A DNA stretch of 64,000 nucleotides from Anniella stebbinsi. Taxonomy: Eukaryota; Chordata; Lepidosauria; Squamata; Anniellidae. The stretch's first letter is position 1, and every line of letters starts with the position of its first letter. The stretch covers positions 42,578,001-42,642,000 of the forward strand of contig JARDYH010000002.1 in assembly GCA_029215795.1 (NCBI GenBank), in the 5' to 3' direction. The position numbers and the translations under genes are program-made. The notes below the pieces were generated by a model, which saw nothing but the letters and a program-made list of their open reading frames with translations, was not told where the DNA came from and did not search any database. Positions 47,128-58,085 of this stretch are shown in pieces.

Positions 47128-47819
47128 GCTCTGGAAAGCATTGCAGACTGCTATCTCGCAGTGGCATTTGCCACAGCAGGAGAGTGGGACCGATGGGGCT
47201 CTTCAGAACACCCGCTGTGGTGCTGCTGGAGGGTCACTGCTCTGGAGAGCAGCTGTGAATGTGGGTTTCCTGATAGGTTCAGGCATGCTTCTGGATGTGT
47301 TCCCACCCCCACCCACCTCACCCAATGTAGTGGAGGCTCATGCAAGCCTTTGTGTACAGAGTACAGCTGTTTTTTGTTTTTCTGAATCTTTTGTGTTTCT
47401 GAGTTCTGTTAGGTTTTCTGAATCAAAATGAATGAATCTGTCTAAGGAAGGCTGGATGTGCTCAAGTTCCATTGATTTAAAGCCTACAGTTAAGTGCTTG
47501 TTTACCTCAGTGGGACTCAGGGCAGGGACATCTTACATTTGATTGCACCTTGTGAGTGAATGAGGTTAATGAATGAATGACTATGGCAGTTTTGGGTTTT
47601 GTCAAGTTTCATTTATAAACATTTCAAAATTCGTTTTGTCTATATACTTGCATAATTCTTCATGCTCTCCTTGCAGTCACAGATATGGGTTCTGTACTGA
47701 GCAAGATCTCAGAAACGTCTAGAGATTTTAAAAGCAGGAGCTGGTACTTCCTTTTCCTCTTGAGTGTTCAGTCCCTACTCTATACCTTGAGGTGGGGATG
47801 AGTACCTTCCCATCACTAT
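47128..47819. other. Non-coding DNA, nothing recognised
   Basis: GC-richer near 47160-47340 with overlapping open frames on both strands and no support for any. A worn 85-bp-family palindrome may be present around 47465-47525. Confidence 0.35.
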
Positions 47820-48052
47820 TAGGGTGACCATATGAAAAGGACAGGGCTCCTGTATCTTTAACAGTTGCATAGAAAAGGGAATTTCAACATTGTAATTTGT
47901 ATGCATGCAGCACCTGGTGAATTTCCCTCTTCACAATAGTTGAAACTGCAGCAGCCCTGCCCTCTTTTGTATATAGTCAAGAAGGCAGAGCTCCTGCAGC
48001 TTTAACTGTTGTGATGAAGAGGGATCCAAACGGAGTGGCGGGTAAGAAATAA

Positions 48053-48088
<36 letters not shown>

Positions 48089-48193
48089 TCACCAGGTGCT
48101 ACATGCATACAAATGACACCTGCTGAAATTCCCTTTTCAATACAACTGTTAAAGATACAAGAGCCCTCTCCTCTTTTTTATATGGTTACCATA
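47820..48193. mobile_element. Palindromic MITE with TA-type ends, interrupted by an L2 tail
   Basis: The left arm TAGGGTGACCATATG, CTGTATCTTTAACAGTTG and GGGAATTTCA is mirrored on the right (complement GGTAACCATATAAAA, CTTGTATCTTTAACAGTTG, GGGAATTTCAGC). GCACCTGGTGAAATTCCC forms an internal arm pair. At about 48020-48090 the piece GGCGGGTAAGAAATAAATTA with (ATT)n is an L2 3' end inserted in the middle. Confidence 0.8.
48053..48089. repeat. (ATT)12 microsatellite
   Basis: Tail of the L2 3' end nested in the MITE. Confidence 0.95.
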
Positions 48194-48222
48194 GATCTTT
48201 TGACTGCCACATGGGCAGCATC

Positions 48223-50440
48223 ACATAGAATCATAGAATAGTTGAGTTGGAAGGGGCCTATAAGGCCATCGAGTCCAACCCCTTGCTCAGTGTAGGAATC
48301 CCCCTTAAAGCATACCTGACAGATGGCTGTCCAGCTGCATCTTGAATGCCTCTAGTGTGGAACAGCCCACGACCTCCTTAGATAATTGGTTCCATTTTAG
48401 TAGTGCTCTAACAGTCAGGAAGTTTTTCCTGATGATCAGTCGGAATCTGGCTTCCTGTAACTTGAGCCCATTATTCCATGTCCTGCACTCTGGGATGATC
48501 GAGAAGAAATTCTGGCTCTCCTCTGTGTGACACAACCTTTCAAGTATTTGAAGAATGCTATCATGTCTCCCCTCAGTCTTCTCTTCTCCAGGCTAAACAT
48601 GCCCAGTTCTTTCAGTCTCTACTCATTTGCTTTTTTTGCAGCCATGTCACACTGTTGGTTCATATTCAGCTTGTGATCTACAACAATTCCAAGATCCTTC
48701 TCGCTTGTAGTATTGCTGAGCCAAGAATCCCCCATCTTGTATCTGTGCATTTGGTTTCTTTTTCCTAGGTGTAGAACTTGGCATTGATCTCTATTAAATT
48801 TCATTCTGTTGTTTTCAGCCCAGCACTCCAGCCTATCAAGATCACTTTGAAGTTTGTTTCTGTCTTCCAGGATATTAGCAATCCCAACCAATTTTGTGTC
48901 ACCTGTAAATTGATAAGCATTCCCTACACCTCCTTGTCCAAATCATTAATAAAAATGTTGAAGAGCACTGGGCCCAGGACTGAGCCTTGCAGTACCCCGC
49001 TCTATACCTCCCCCCAGTTTGAGAAGGTACCATTGATAAGCACTCTTTGAGTCTGATTCTGTAGCCCACTGTGGCTGTACCTAATAGCTGTTTCATCTAG
49101 CCCACTTTTAGCTAGTTTTCTAATCCAAATGTCATGGAGTACTTTGCTTTGCTGAAATAAAGATATATTATGTCCACAGCATTCCCACAATCCACAAGGG
49201 AGGTTACCCAATCAAAGAATGAGATCAAATTAGTCTGGCAGGATTTGTTCAAGGTGCTTACAGATTGACTTCTTTATAATCTGCCCCAAAATTTTCTTAG
49301 GGATGGATGTCAGACTAGCTGGTCTGTAGTTCCCAGGTTCCTCCTTTTTGGCCTTTTTGAAGATCGGGACAGTATTAGCCCTCCTCCAGTCATCCGGTAC
49401 TTCACCCGTTTTCCATGATTATGCAAAGATAATAGACAGTAGTTCTGAGAGTTCTTCTGCCAGCTCCTTTATTACTCTAGGATGCAGTTCATCGGGCCCT
49501 GAAGATTTGAACTCATTAAAAGAAATTAGCTATTCCTTGACCGTTTGTCTATCAATCTCAAGCTTCAATCCTGCCCCTTCAGCTTGTACTTCATTTTTGC
49601 CAGGGCATCATAGACCCGCTCTAGGGGGAAGACTGAGCCAAAGTAAGAATTGAGCACTTTGGCCTTTTTTTTTGTCATCTGTTGTCAATTTGCCATCCTC
49701 ATTGAGTAGTTGAACCACCACTTCTTTCCCGTCTTTTACTATGCACGTACCTGAAGAAAGCTTTTTTTATTGCTTTTAGCATTCCTTGCTAGCCTCAGCT
49801 CATTTTGAGCTTTAGCCTTCAGATTTCATTCCTGCACTTCTGTGCTACCTGTCTGTACTCTTTTTTGTACCCTAGCCTTCCTTCCACTTCCTGTATGTGT
49901 CCTTTTTTGTTTTCAGATCATCTCTTAAGTTTTTTGTGGAGCCACATTGGTTTCTTCTGTTGTCATCTATCTTTTTTCCTAGTTGGAATTGTTTGTAATT
50001 GTGCCTTTAAAATTTCATTTTTTTAAAAAAACTCCCACCCATCTTGGACTCCTTTTCTCATTAGGGTCACTTGCCTTGGGACCTTACCTACCATAGTTCA
50101 GAGTTTATTAAAATCGGCTTTCCTAAAAACCAGTGGATGTGTATGGTTACACTCAGCTTTTGCTTCCTTCAAGATCAAGAAGTCAAGTATGATGTGGTTG
50201 CTTTCCCCCAGAATTCCTGTAACTGCCACTTTATCCACTAAGTCATCCCTATTTCTCAATATAAAGTAAAGGATAGCCAATCCTCTAGTTCCTTCCTTAC
50301 TGTAGGAGAAGTTCTCAGTCACGTATGTCAAGAATTTCTTGAAGAGGCATTTTTGGCAGAATTTGTCTCCCAACCGATATCGGGGTAATTGAAATCCCCC
50401 ATTACTACTACATCACACTTCCTTGAAATACTGGCAGATT
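48223..50440 (-). mobile_element. CR1 LINE, longest copy in the window
   Basis: Reverse strand from the 3' tail (AGAATCATAGAATAGTTGAG) through reverse transcriptase into the endonuclease domain at 50440. Compared with 21184-22915 it lacks the L2 interruption and reaches much further 5'. About 2.2 kb, broken by stops and indels. Confidence 0.92.
48305..50430 (-). pseudogene. CR1 ORF2 (endonuclease and reverse transcriptase) pseudogene
   Basis: Order on the minus strand: VVVMGDFNYPDIGWETN (about 50425-50375), the GDFN motif of the AP-type endonuclease; then 50373-50098, LYFILRNRDDLVDKV and ILGESNHIILDFLILKE, the end of the endonuclease with its SNH (normally SDH) active-site histidine. A poorly preserved linker follows (49990-49560). 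RT palm pieces are at 49211-48899, and LEDRNKLQSDLDRLECWAEN at 48860-48800. The carboxyl end is at 48535-48305. No continuous frame. Confidence 0.88.
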
Positions 50441-50762
50441 GCTTATCAAAAGTTTCATACTCATCACAGAGAACATTGCCTGCCTTCTGACTTTTGGAAA
50501 CTTTCCTCAAAACACTTTTTTCTTCTTCTAAGTTTTCTTCTAAGATTAATTTATCATTGTCATTCTCCTCACCATGCTTGGTGGCTGCTGAGTTTTTCTC
50601 CTTGACTGAATTAGATGGTTCATACTTACAATCTATTATAATATTCTTTTTCAGTGTTTCCCATTTCTTAAATGTTTTTTCAGTAACATGTTCACAGTCT
50701 TGGAGAGCTGTTGAGTTTATATGGGATAACAAAATGGTTGCATTTATGCAACCATTTAGCAT
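50430..50762 (-). other. Unexplained open frame continuous with CR1 endonuclease
   Basis: About 110 codons upstream of and in frame with the CR1 GDFN motif, without a stop, from an ATG at 50762. The composition is polar and charged (HGEENDND, LEENLEEEKS, many K), like a disordered region. It has no homologous stretch in the other CR1 copies of the window, though those are truncated before this point. It may be the true amino part of this CR1 subfamily, a captured host exon or chance. A donor-like GTAAGTATG lies inside (about 50630). Confidence 0.4.
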
Positions 50763-52304
50763 AAATCTAGTTAAATTTATATATAGAATAAATGTTATTG
50801 CTTCTGCTTAAGATAAAGCAATTAATTTAGCTAGCACAAGAGCTTCATATATATGATAGGAATTCACATAAAGAACAATTTGTTATTTGGGTTTGTTCTG
50901 TCTGTTAAAATTACCCACTGTAAACTAGTTTCAAAAGAATTATAATATTATCCACTGTTGGCAGTTTCCCTGGATGAGGCTGAGTTTTTTTTTTTAATGC
51001 TTTTATCAGTTTTATCTCAGGAAAACTGTAAAAAATGAAATTGGAACTCTGTGTACATCCATGTTTTATAAGACTAATGATGCAATGACAGTATTGGTAT
51101 TCTTTAAGTATAGAATTAATTAATATTTCAAAATTCGAATATATTTATTCCAAATCGAGAAGAAGGGCGTGGTCTCACTAATCTGTTTTAGAATGTTGCA
51201 TGACCTTTTGGACATGGACTGAAATGAAAAATTGAGACTAAGGTTGTCTTTCCAAGGCCATTCAAAAAGTCCATGGTGGAGGTGGACTCTCTGTGCACTG
51301 GACCACATTGGCTGTTAGACTTATATGAGCCATATACTTTATTTCTTTAGTTGACTTCTGTGAATGTATTTCAGAAGCTTCACCGTCACAATTTGAATGT
51401 GAAACTAAACGTATACTGCTCTGCCTTGTTCCTTGGAATGACAAAAATGTAAAAATAGAGATTTGGATATCTTAAATAAGGACATTTTTTTTTCTTGTGA
51501 CTGTAAAACAAAAACAACCACACAAGTAATTACTGTTGGATTTGTGTATTCTTTGTCCATAGTCCAATATAATTGCTACTTTTGTTTTCACTCTCATCAG
51601 TTTTAGATACTGTCAACCAGATTTCAATGCGATAGTTTGATTCTTTGATTCTTCACTAATTGTCTTTCAGACTTGCAGTCAGGGGTGAAGATGGAGATGG
51701 AGATATTTAGCTGATTCATTGTGCCCAGGAATACTGCAAATGCTGCATTTAGATTTTGTACATGACCTTGAAGTAACAGAGAAAAATTGTACACTACAAA
51801 ATAGGACATTTTAGCCATATTTGGTTTTCTTAAGGCAAATTTATGTGATCAATTTATGTTGGGCTCATTTGTGTCTCGTGTAGCTGTGTATTTGACACAC
51901 ACACACAACAGATTTCTTTTAATTTCTGTATTAAAATGTATGTCCTAAGGTGCTGTAACAGTTTAAGACTAGAGCTTTTTAACTGTGAGAATAATTACTC
52001 ACGTGCAGTACTGTGTGAATAATATAAATTGCGTCAACCACTCCATTATGAGGGTTTTTTGTTGGCTTTGTTGGGGGTATGAAGTTGACCTGTAGCATGT
52101 AACCAAGAAAATTTTGAAAATAATGGCTTTAATTGCAAACCTTGATTTTAACCAGTTTCTCTTCTTCCCCAAAGACTTAGTGATGAATGCAAACTTAAAG
52201 CTGATACAATTCTCTTCCCGAAACAGAAAGTTTGGTAGATCCATATAATGGCCTATAACAGTACTTCAGTGGATCACTGTATGATTTGACTGAAATAGAT
52301 TTTG
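50763..52304. other. AT-rich non-coding DNA, nothing recognised
   Basis: No repeat family. An acceptor-like site near 51668 has no exon behind it. Confidence 0.35.
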
Positions 52305-53690
52305 TATGGGATTCAGATGGGCATCCAGGGTTATTGAAAGTGGAGGTCACCTTTGAGGTTTGATGGGCAGCTTACCTTGGGCAAAGGAGTTTGGTTCAGA
52401 TGGATGTCTAACTTAACCAGAGTAAATGGGTGGCTTTTGGGATTTGAATGGACATCTAGCCTTTCCCAAAGAACAGGTATATGTGGGTGTTACAGTGAAG
52501 TTCAGCTGGGCATTTGATCTCATCCAGAAGCAATGGCTGTCTTGGGGTTCAAATGAGCATCTGTTGGAGTCAAATGGGCATCTGCTGGAGTGCAAAAGTG
52601 TGTGGAGTCTTTCGAGGCTCAGATTCCCATCTGGCCCTTCCCAAAGGAGAATGGTGAATTTTGGGATAGAAATCAACATCTTAAATTACTGAAAGGACTG
52701 TCATACTTTGGTGATCTGTATGTGTATTTGGCTTTGAACAATGAAAAGGAGTGACTTTTGGGACTAGGATAAGAACACAAGAAGAGTCCTATTGAATCAG
52801 ACCAAAAGCAATTTTAATCTAGCATTCTGTTCACACATTGTCCAACTGGATACCTATGGAAGCCCACAAGGGGACACCAGCGTAATAGCACTCTCTGGAC
52901 TGTGTTCCTCAACAATTGGTATTGAGAGGCTTACTGCCCCAATTCTAGAGGTAATCTGTAGCCATCAAGAATAGTAGCCATTATCCTCAATAAATTTGTT
53001 CAATCCTCTTTTAATGCTGTTCAAATTGGTCACCTTCACCATGTCTTGTGGTAATGAATTCCATAGTTAATTCATTTCCTTTTGTTCTATCCCAAATTTC
53101 CTATCATTCAGTTGAATATTAGATAACTCTGGGGTCTAGTATTATATGAAAGGGAGAAAAACGTATTCTAATGGGTTCAAGGAGGTTGTCTGTTTGATCT
53201 GCAAAGGAAATGGATGTCTTTTTTTTTGCAGTTCAGATCAGTATCTAGTTTCACACAAAGTAGATTGATGACTTGGGAGCTTCAGATGAGCATCACACAT
53301 TTGGAGTTAAGATAGGATAAAGCTGGATTCTGGCCTTGCACGAGTTTTGAAGTTCATGTGATTATTTAGCTTTTTCCAAAATTGTGGTTCACTTTTGGAG
53401 TGAAAGTGTGTACTGGACTTAGCCTAAGGAACTGAGTATTCTCCCTGAGAAATGTGAAGAAGTTAGGATTGGATTGAGATGAACATCTCTTGGTCAAAGG
53501 AAGATGATTTTTTGGTTACAGATGGTTGTCTGTACCCAAGTAACTGTTGGGGTTTTAATGTCTAGAGGTTTGAGAGGTAACTTAAAGGTTTGGTTGGGAA
53601 TTTGGTACTAACCAAAGGAGTTGACTAACATTTGGTTCTTTCAGAGCACTAGTTTTTGATGTGAAGGTGCTAGTTTCGGGCATCCTCTCG
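52305..53690 (+). repeat. Ancient minisatellite, unit about 50 bp, split by a LINE
   Basis: The ordered words TTTTGGG(A/G)TT, CAGATGGGCATCTAG, CCTTTCCCAAAGGA and ATGGGTGAC recur at least a dozen times between about 52305 and 52767. They appear again from about 53165 to 53690 in worn form (AGTTCAGATCAGTATCTAG, GCTTCAGATGAGCATC, GGTTACAGATGGTTGTCTG). Units are 35-55 bp with many substitutions. The LINE at 52768-53165 divides the array, so the array is older than that insertion. Confidence 0.75.
52768..53165 (-). mobile_element. CR1-like LINE 3' end (TTCTTA-type), in the minisatellite
   Basis: AAGAACACAAGAAGAGTCCT, ATTGAATCAGACCAAAAGC, AGCATTCTGTTCACACA, GGATACCTATGGAAGCCCAC, CAATAGCACTCTCTGG and GGTAATGAATTCCATAGTT match the reverse complement of the family whose sense 3' end is at 15795-15950. 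About 400 bp, 5'-truncated. Confidence 0.85.
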
Positions 53691-54336
53691 CCAAACCAGA
53701 AGGTTACAGCATTGTTGATACACTAACCACCAATTTACAGGCAAGTTTATTATATGTAGCCCATTGCCGTATGTGGTAGCTTCTGTCCTAAGGCAAATGG
53801 CTGCTCATGCCCAGTTTAAAATAAGATATAAACATGGAAAGCAATTAGTATATTCAGTCTAGTGCATCAGTTTCGTAGGCAAATGTATTTTTTAATGTGT
53901 CATGCATTTATAGTTACTACCTGGTTTGTGTTTGTTCATGAGAGAAATTCAGTGATCTATAATTTAGATTACAGCTTTTTTGCTTTTGCTTTTAACTAGA
54001 GCACAAACTACACTGTTTACTCAGGTTTGGCTTTCCTTTCTGAGTTTTGAGTAACTTCAGGTTTATAACTCTATCATCTATCTATCCTCCCATTTCTCTC
54101 AGAGAGAAAAAGAGTGAGTGGGTTCTCCACAGGAGGACAAACTTACACTTATCATTTGTTAATTGTTAAGTATCATCAAAATTTTGTATGGAACTTTTTA
54201 CCATTTCTAAAAACTCTCTGAATCATTATAATCTTTTATTGTAAAAATGAAAACAACTTGATTTCTCAGGGCAACTAGAGGTCAGGGTAGGGATGACTGT
54301 GGTACCCTAGGGTGTAGTAACATCCTCTTGGGGGGG

Positions 54337-54384
<48 letters not shown>

Positions 54385-54779
54385 CAACAAAAATCTTTGT
54401 AGACAAAGGTTAAATCACATCTTCATGGGTTTAATAAACCCTGTGAGTTTTTCATTATACTGTGTGATAAAAGGGAAGAAGGAGTACATAGGCACAAGGT
54501 TAATTTTGGGTCTGATAAACTATGGTTTATAGGACTAGGTTCATTATGTCTTGTTTATTTTATTTATTTGCATACTCCTGAACCAGGATATTTGCTATAA
54601 ACCTGTGTGATGACACAGGTTCAGGACTGGATTCTCTTAAGACAGAAAGGAACAAATGGCTTCTTCCTATTTCATACTCATTGCCTTCCCCAAATAAGCA
54701 TGGTGCATAGAATATGGTGTACTGTAATGACTATGTGCTGTGAGTTGAGAAGAAGTAATCTCAAGCTGCCGATTCTATA
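53691..54779. other. Non-coding DNA with a (GA)n microsatellite
   Basis: A G run and then (GA)n at 54339-54382. Nothing else recognised. Confidence 0.55.
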
Positions 54780-54960
54780 GCTGGCTTTAGGCTAATCAGC
54801 ATTCTCTTAGTTTCAGACCTGCTGGTCTGTATGGACTTACCTATTTCCTTTGCAGATATGTTGGAAGAATTAGTGAAGCACTTTGAATACATAAAATATG
54901 CAGTATAAATGTATATTAGGTATGAATATTATTAGTATTACTATTTATTATTTTTCTCTT
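54780..54960 (+). mobile_element. MIR/CORE-SINE-like 3' end
   Basis: GGACTTACCTATTTCCTTTG, GTTGGAAGAATTAGTGAAGC and ACTTTGAATACATAAAATAT, then GCAGTATAAATG follow the MIR 3' order (ACCTACCTCACAGGGTTG, AATGAGATAA, CACTTTG). Confidence 0.5.
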
Positions 54961-55064
54961 CTGTGTGAAAGCCAATAAATTCTGTTGTTGCCAAAAGAGA
55001 AGGTGGTGAAGACTCCAATCTAGGTACAGTTACTTGTTGAAAGCAATGGGACTAAAGTTAATTG

Positions 55065-55128
55065 TGACTATTTATTATTATTTATTTATTTATTGCATTT
55101 TTATACCGCCCTATAGCCGATTAACATT
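55065..55128 (-). mobile_element. L2-type LINE/SINE tail
   Basis: TTTATTATTATTTATTTATT, then GCATTTTTATACCGCCC and TATAGCCGATTAAC: the same tail as at 44558. Confidence 0.65.
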
Positions 55129-55182
55129 TTCATGGCTAGCTTCAGCTGGTTCAGGGTTTGAGAGTGCACTCCTTTACCCAAT

Positions 55183-55248
55183 AACTTGGAAGCAAGCCTC
55201 ATTGAATTCAGTGGAACTTACCTTTGGGTAGACTTGTATAGGATTTCA
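55183..55248. mobile_element. Small palindromic MITE-like repeat, partial
   Basis: AAGCCTCATTGAATTCAGTG, ACTTACCTTTGGGTAGAC and TTGTATAGGATTTCAC: right part of the 85-bp family. Confidence 0.55.
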
Positions 55249-57919
55249 CTAGATAGCTTATATATTGCTACTAGATTGTCAAATAAGGTTGATCCAGACT
55301 CTCTCTGCTCTCTGAATCCATGTCCTGTTATTAATTTAGCTGGCCAATCTGTCATGTATCACTTTGAGTATGAATATTTTTTTAATCTGAGAATTCAGTT
55401 TACCATTCCATTTTTAGGATTTAGGATGGTGAACAATAATTTATACCAACAATTTACACCAGAGTTATTACAATGAAAAACATTTATGCTAAATCTTCTA
55501 CCTGCATTCCTATTGGCTTTTTCCTGTTTATCAAAAATGTCCAAATAATTATCTTTTCGTGGTCTCCTTTTCTGCTGTCCTTGATAGAGGTCTATGTAAT
55601 TGTAACAGCATTGGTAGTTTTCCATTTACGTAGACCAAGTATTTCTACACCCCCTTTGGTGTTGTATTGGCAAGTTCACATCTTCGCTTTTGTTTTGCCT
55701 TTTGTTTTCCTAGGTCTGGGATAGCCAAACAAAATAAAGTAGCAATCTAATTTTACTCATATTTTCTGAGAAGTGCCAGATAGTTTAATAATCATGATGC
55801 AAAAAAACACAGAAGCATTCAAAGGTGCTTTTTTTACCAGCTAAAAATGGCCTAATTTAGGAAATGAAAACGAATCAGTAGTCTGCTGTTGAACACTTTA
55901 TGTGGATAATTAGTACCTTACAAGAAAGCAGTTCAATTAAAAAGGGTCTCCCATTTCTATTCTTTGCTTTTAAATTAACTTTTTTTAATTGTAGCCATTT
56001 GTATGAAAGTACAAACCCAGGTAAAACCCTTGGGTTAGGTGCTAGATTTTATAAGTTATCAGATATGCAACTACAGCAGCTTTATATGTACTCTTTATCA
56101 TGCTGAAGTCTTTGATTTTGATATGCATGGGCCTCCATTCCACACATTTGTCCTTTTTTTGGTATCCCATTTAATGTATCACTCAAACCAGCACCATGTA
56201 TACTAAAACTTCCGTAGACCTGTTCCAGAATGCTGATGTCACAGAAAATGAGCAGATAATGCTTGCGACATATTATAGATGAGCCACAATGCCCTTCTCT
56301 CACTATGCCTACATTTTTTTAACCTTAAGTTCTGCAAAGGCTAAATGCTTCTCCACTCTGAATGGTTTTTTTAAAAAAATAGTGCAGTTCTGTTTTCTCT
56401 ATAATACTAATGCTACCTTTGAAAGAAATGTGTTGCTTCTGTCCAGGTCTGGTGTGTGTGTGTGTGTGTGTGTGTGTTTGTACACACACACGCACACTAC
56501 CCTTTGTGTGTGCAAAAGCACGCAAGAGGTTGTTTCCCCAGATGTTACTGCAGTAGAATCAGGGACTAGTATGAATATACCAGTAAGTAAAAGTTACTTC
56601 TGTACCGAGAAAAATGCCTATAATCCACTTAGAACTTTTGACTGCGCTGGGATACCCTGCGAAACGGTGGTTCTTCTACAGAACCTAAAATATTTTGTCT
56701 TCTGTATAGCACCCAGATGAATCTAAAAAGAAGGCACCAAATTTGCTCTGGGGCTTGCTGGAGATAATATACTCTCCTCTGTTCCTCTATCCTAATTGTT
56801 TTATAAAAGTTAAATAAAACAAATTAAATATTCACCTTTTGCTACAAAAATTAAGCTGTGGAAAACAGATTGTTTCTGCAAAATGTTTCTTTCTGTTTTA
56901 AAATATTTATTTGCCAATACAATCCAGGCATTGTTAGCATTCCATGCTGCCAGTATAATAAAAACTGTCATAATGTTATTCTGAATTTGCTTAGGCCTTC
57001 TCATATCACTATTAAATTGTATGACGAAGATGATAGTAAAGCCATTTCAATGAATTTATGAACGTGTTTGTAATGATCTTGAAGCTGTTTTCCTTCTTTT
57101 CTGTTATTGTGATAGGACTACACAGAAAGTTAAGATTCAGCTTTCTTGTTTTGCCCAAAGAAAAATAGGTTGGGGACTTCGGAAGTGTCTGGCTTTCAAC
57201 ATTCCATAGATCACTTTTGTTCCAGAAAAAAGTGTTTAGGATTATGGAACTCTGTTGCCACTTTTGAAAAAAACACACGCTTTATTTGGTGTTGAGAAAG
57301 AGGTTTCTCTCAAGTCAGTTTGGATAGTACCACAGCATGTTCTTTGTATAATTTGCTTGAGCCATTTGGCTTTGTTTTACCAAAGTATTCCTTGCCTGCA
57401 GGGTTGTTCATTCCTATTCTCTGTTTGTGAGTGATGTGTGGTGTGGATGTAGATTAATATCTGGTGGAAGATCCTGCCTTAAGGCAAGATTTGGAGTTTT
57501 GGGGTTTCTTCCACTCTCATGATTTCATATTTTGGAGCTGAAACTCAGTTGTAATCCTCATTGCGTTCCTGGCCCCTTTTTGGTCTGGTGGTTATTCAGT
57601 CTGAAAGAAACTTGGTTCATATGCCAAGAATTGCTGCACTTCCAGTGCCATTCTCTGTGGCTTTGACAATCATAACTCTTGGAGGGGGGATATTTTGAGG
57701 TGCTCTGATCCTAAACTTATATGTAATTGACCACATATGTTTAACTGCTGGTTTCCACAGTACTCAGTGAGGGAAGGATTAGACTCAACTCAATAAACTA
57801 TGCCAAAAAGCCAAAGTAAGCTGAATATATTAGATTAGTGGAGGCTGCAAGCAACAAGGGTGAATTCAAGATTAATAAGGAACACCTGGGAGGTGGGAAT
57901 AAAGTGTATGGAGAAAATC
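55249..57919. other. AT-rich non-coding DNA with a (TG)n microsatellite
   Basis: (TG)n at about 56452-56477, followed by ACACACACGCACAC on the same strand (a short inverted pair). A 143-codon plus-strand open frame (56289-56720) runs across the microsatellite and lacks splice signals; not called. Confidence 0.4.
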
Positions 57920-58085
57920 AAACCAAGCAGACAAGCCCCAGCAGCACCTTTTACAATAAACTAATTTTAATCTTCATTTGTGTAACATTGTACTGATGGT
58001 AGTATGTCATATTTATTTGATCTGATAACTTGGCTTGCCTAAGATAAAGTATACCTGAAGAAGTGTAGAGTTTGGAGTGTAAAAA
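57920..58085 (+). mobile_element. Possible worn Penelope-type end
   Basis: CCCAGCAGCACCTTTTACAA on the left and ACCTGAAGAAGTGTAGAG on the right resemble the two sides of a reptile repeat whose intact form reads CTGAAGAAGTG, a hairpin, then CACGAAAGC. Here the GAAA half is not preserved. Low confidence. Confidence 0.3.

Noticed and set aside
54841..54893. Exon-like stretch between TTTCCTTTGCAG and a later GCAG
   Set aside because: It follows the 3' order of a MIR/CORE-SINE, which explains both the pyrimidine tract and the open frame.
56289..56720. 143-codon plus-strand frame containing a CVCVCVCV run and THTHTT
   Set aside because: It runs through a (TG)n/(CA)n microsatellite and lacks exon boundaries.
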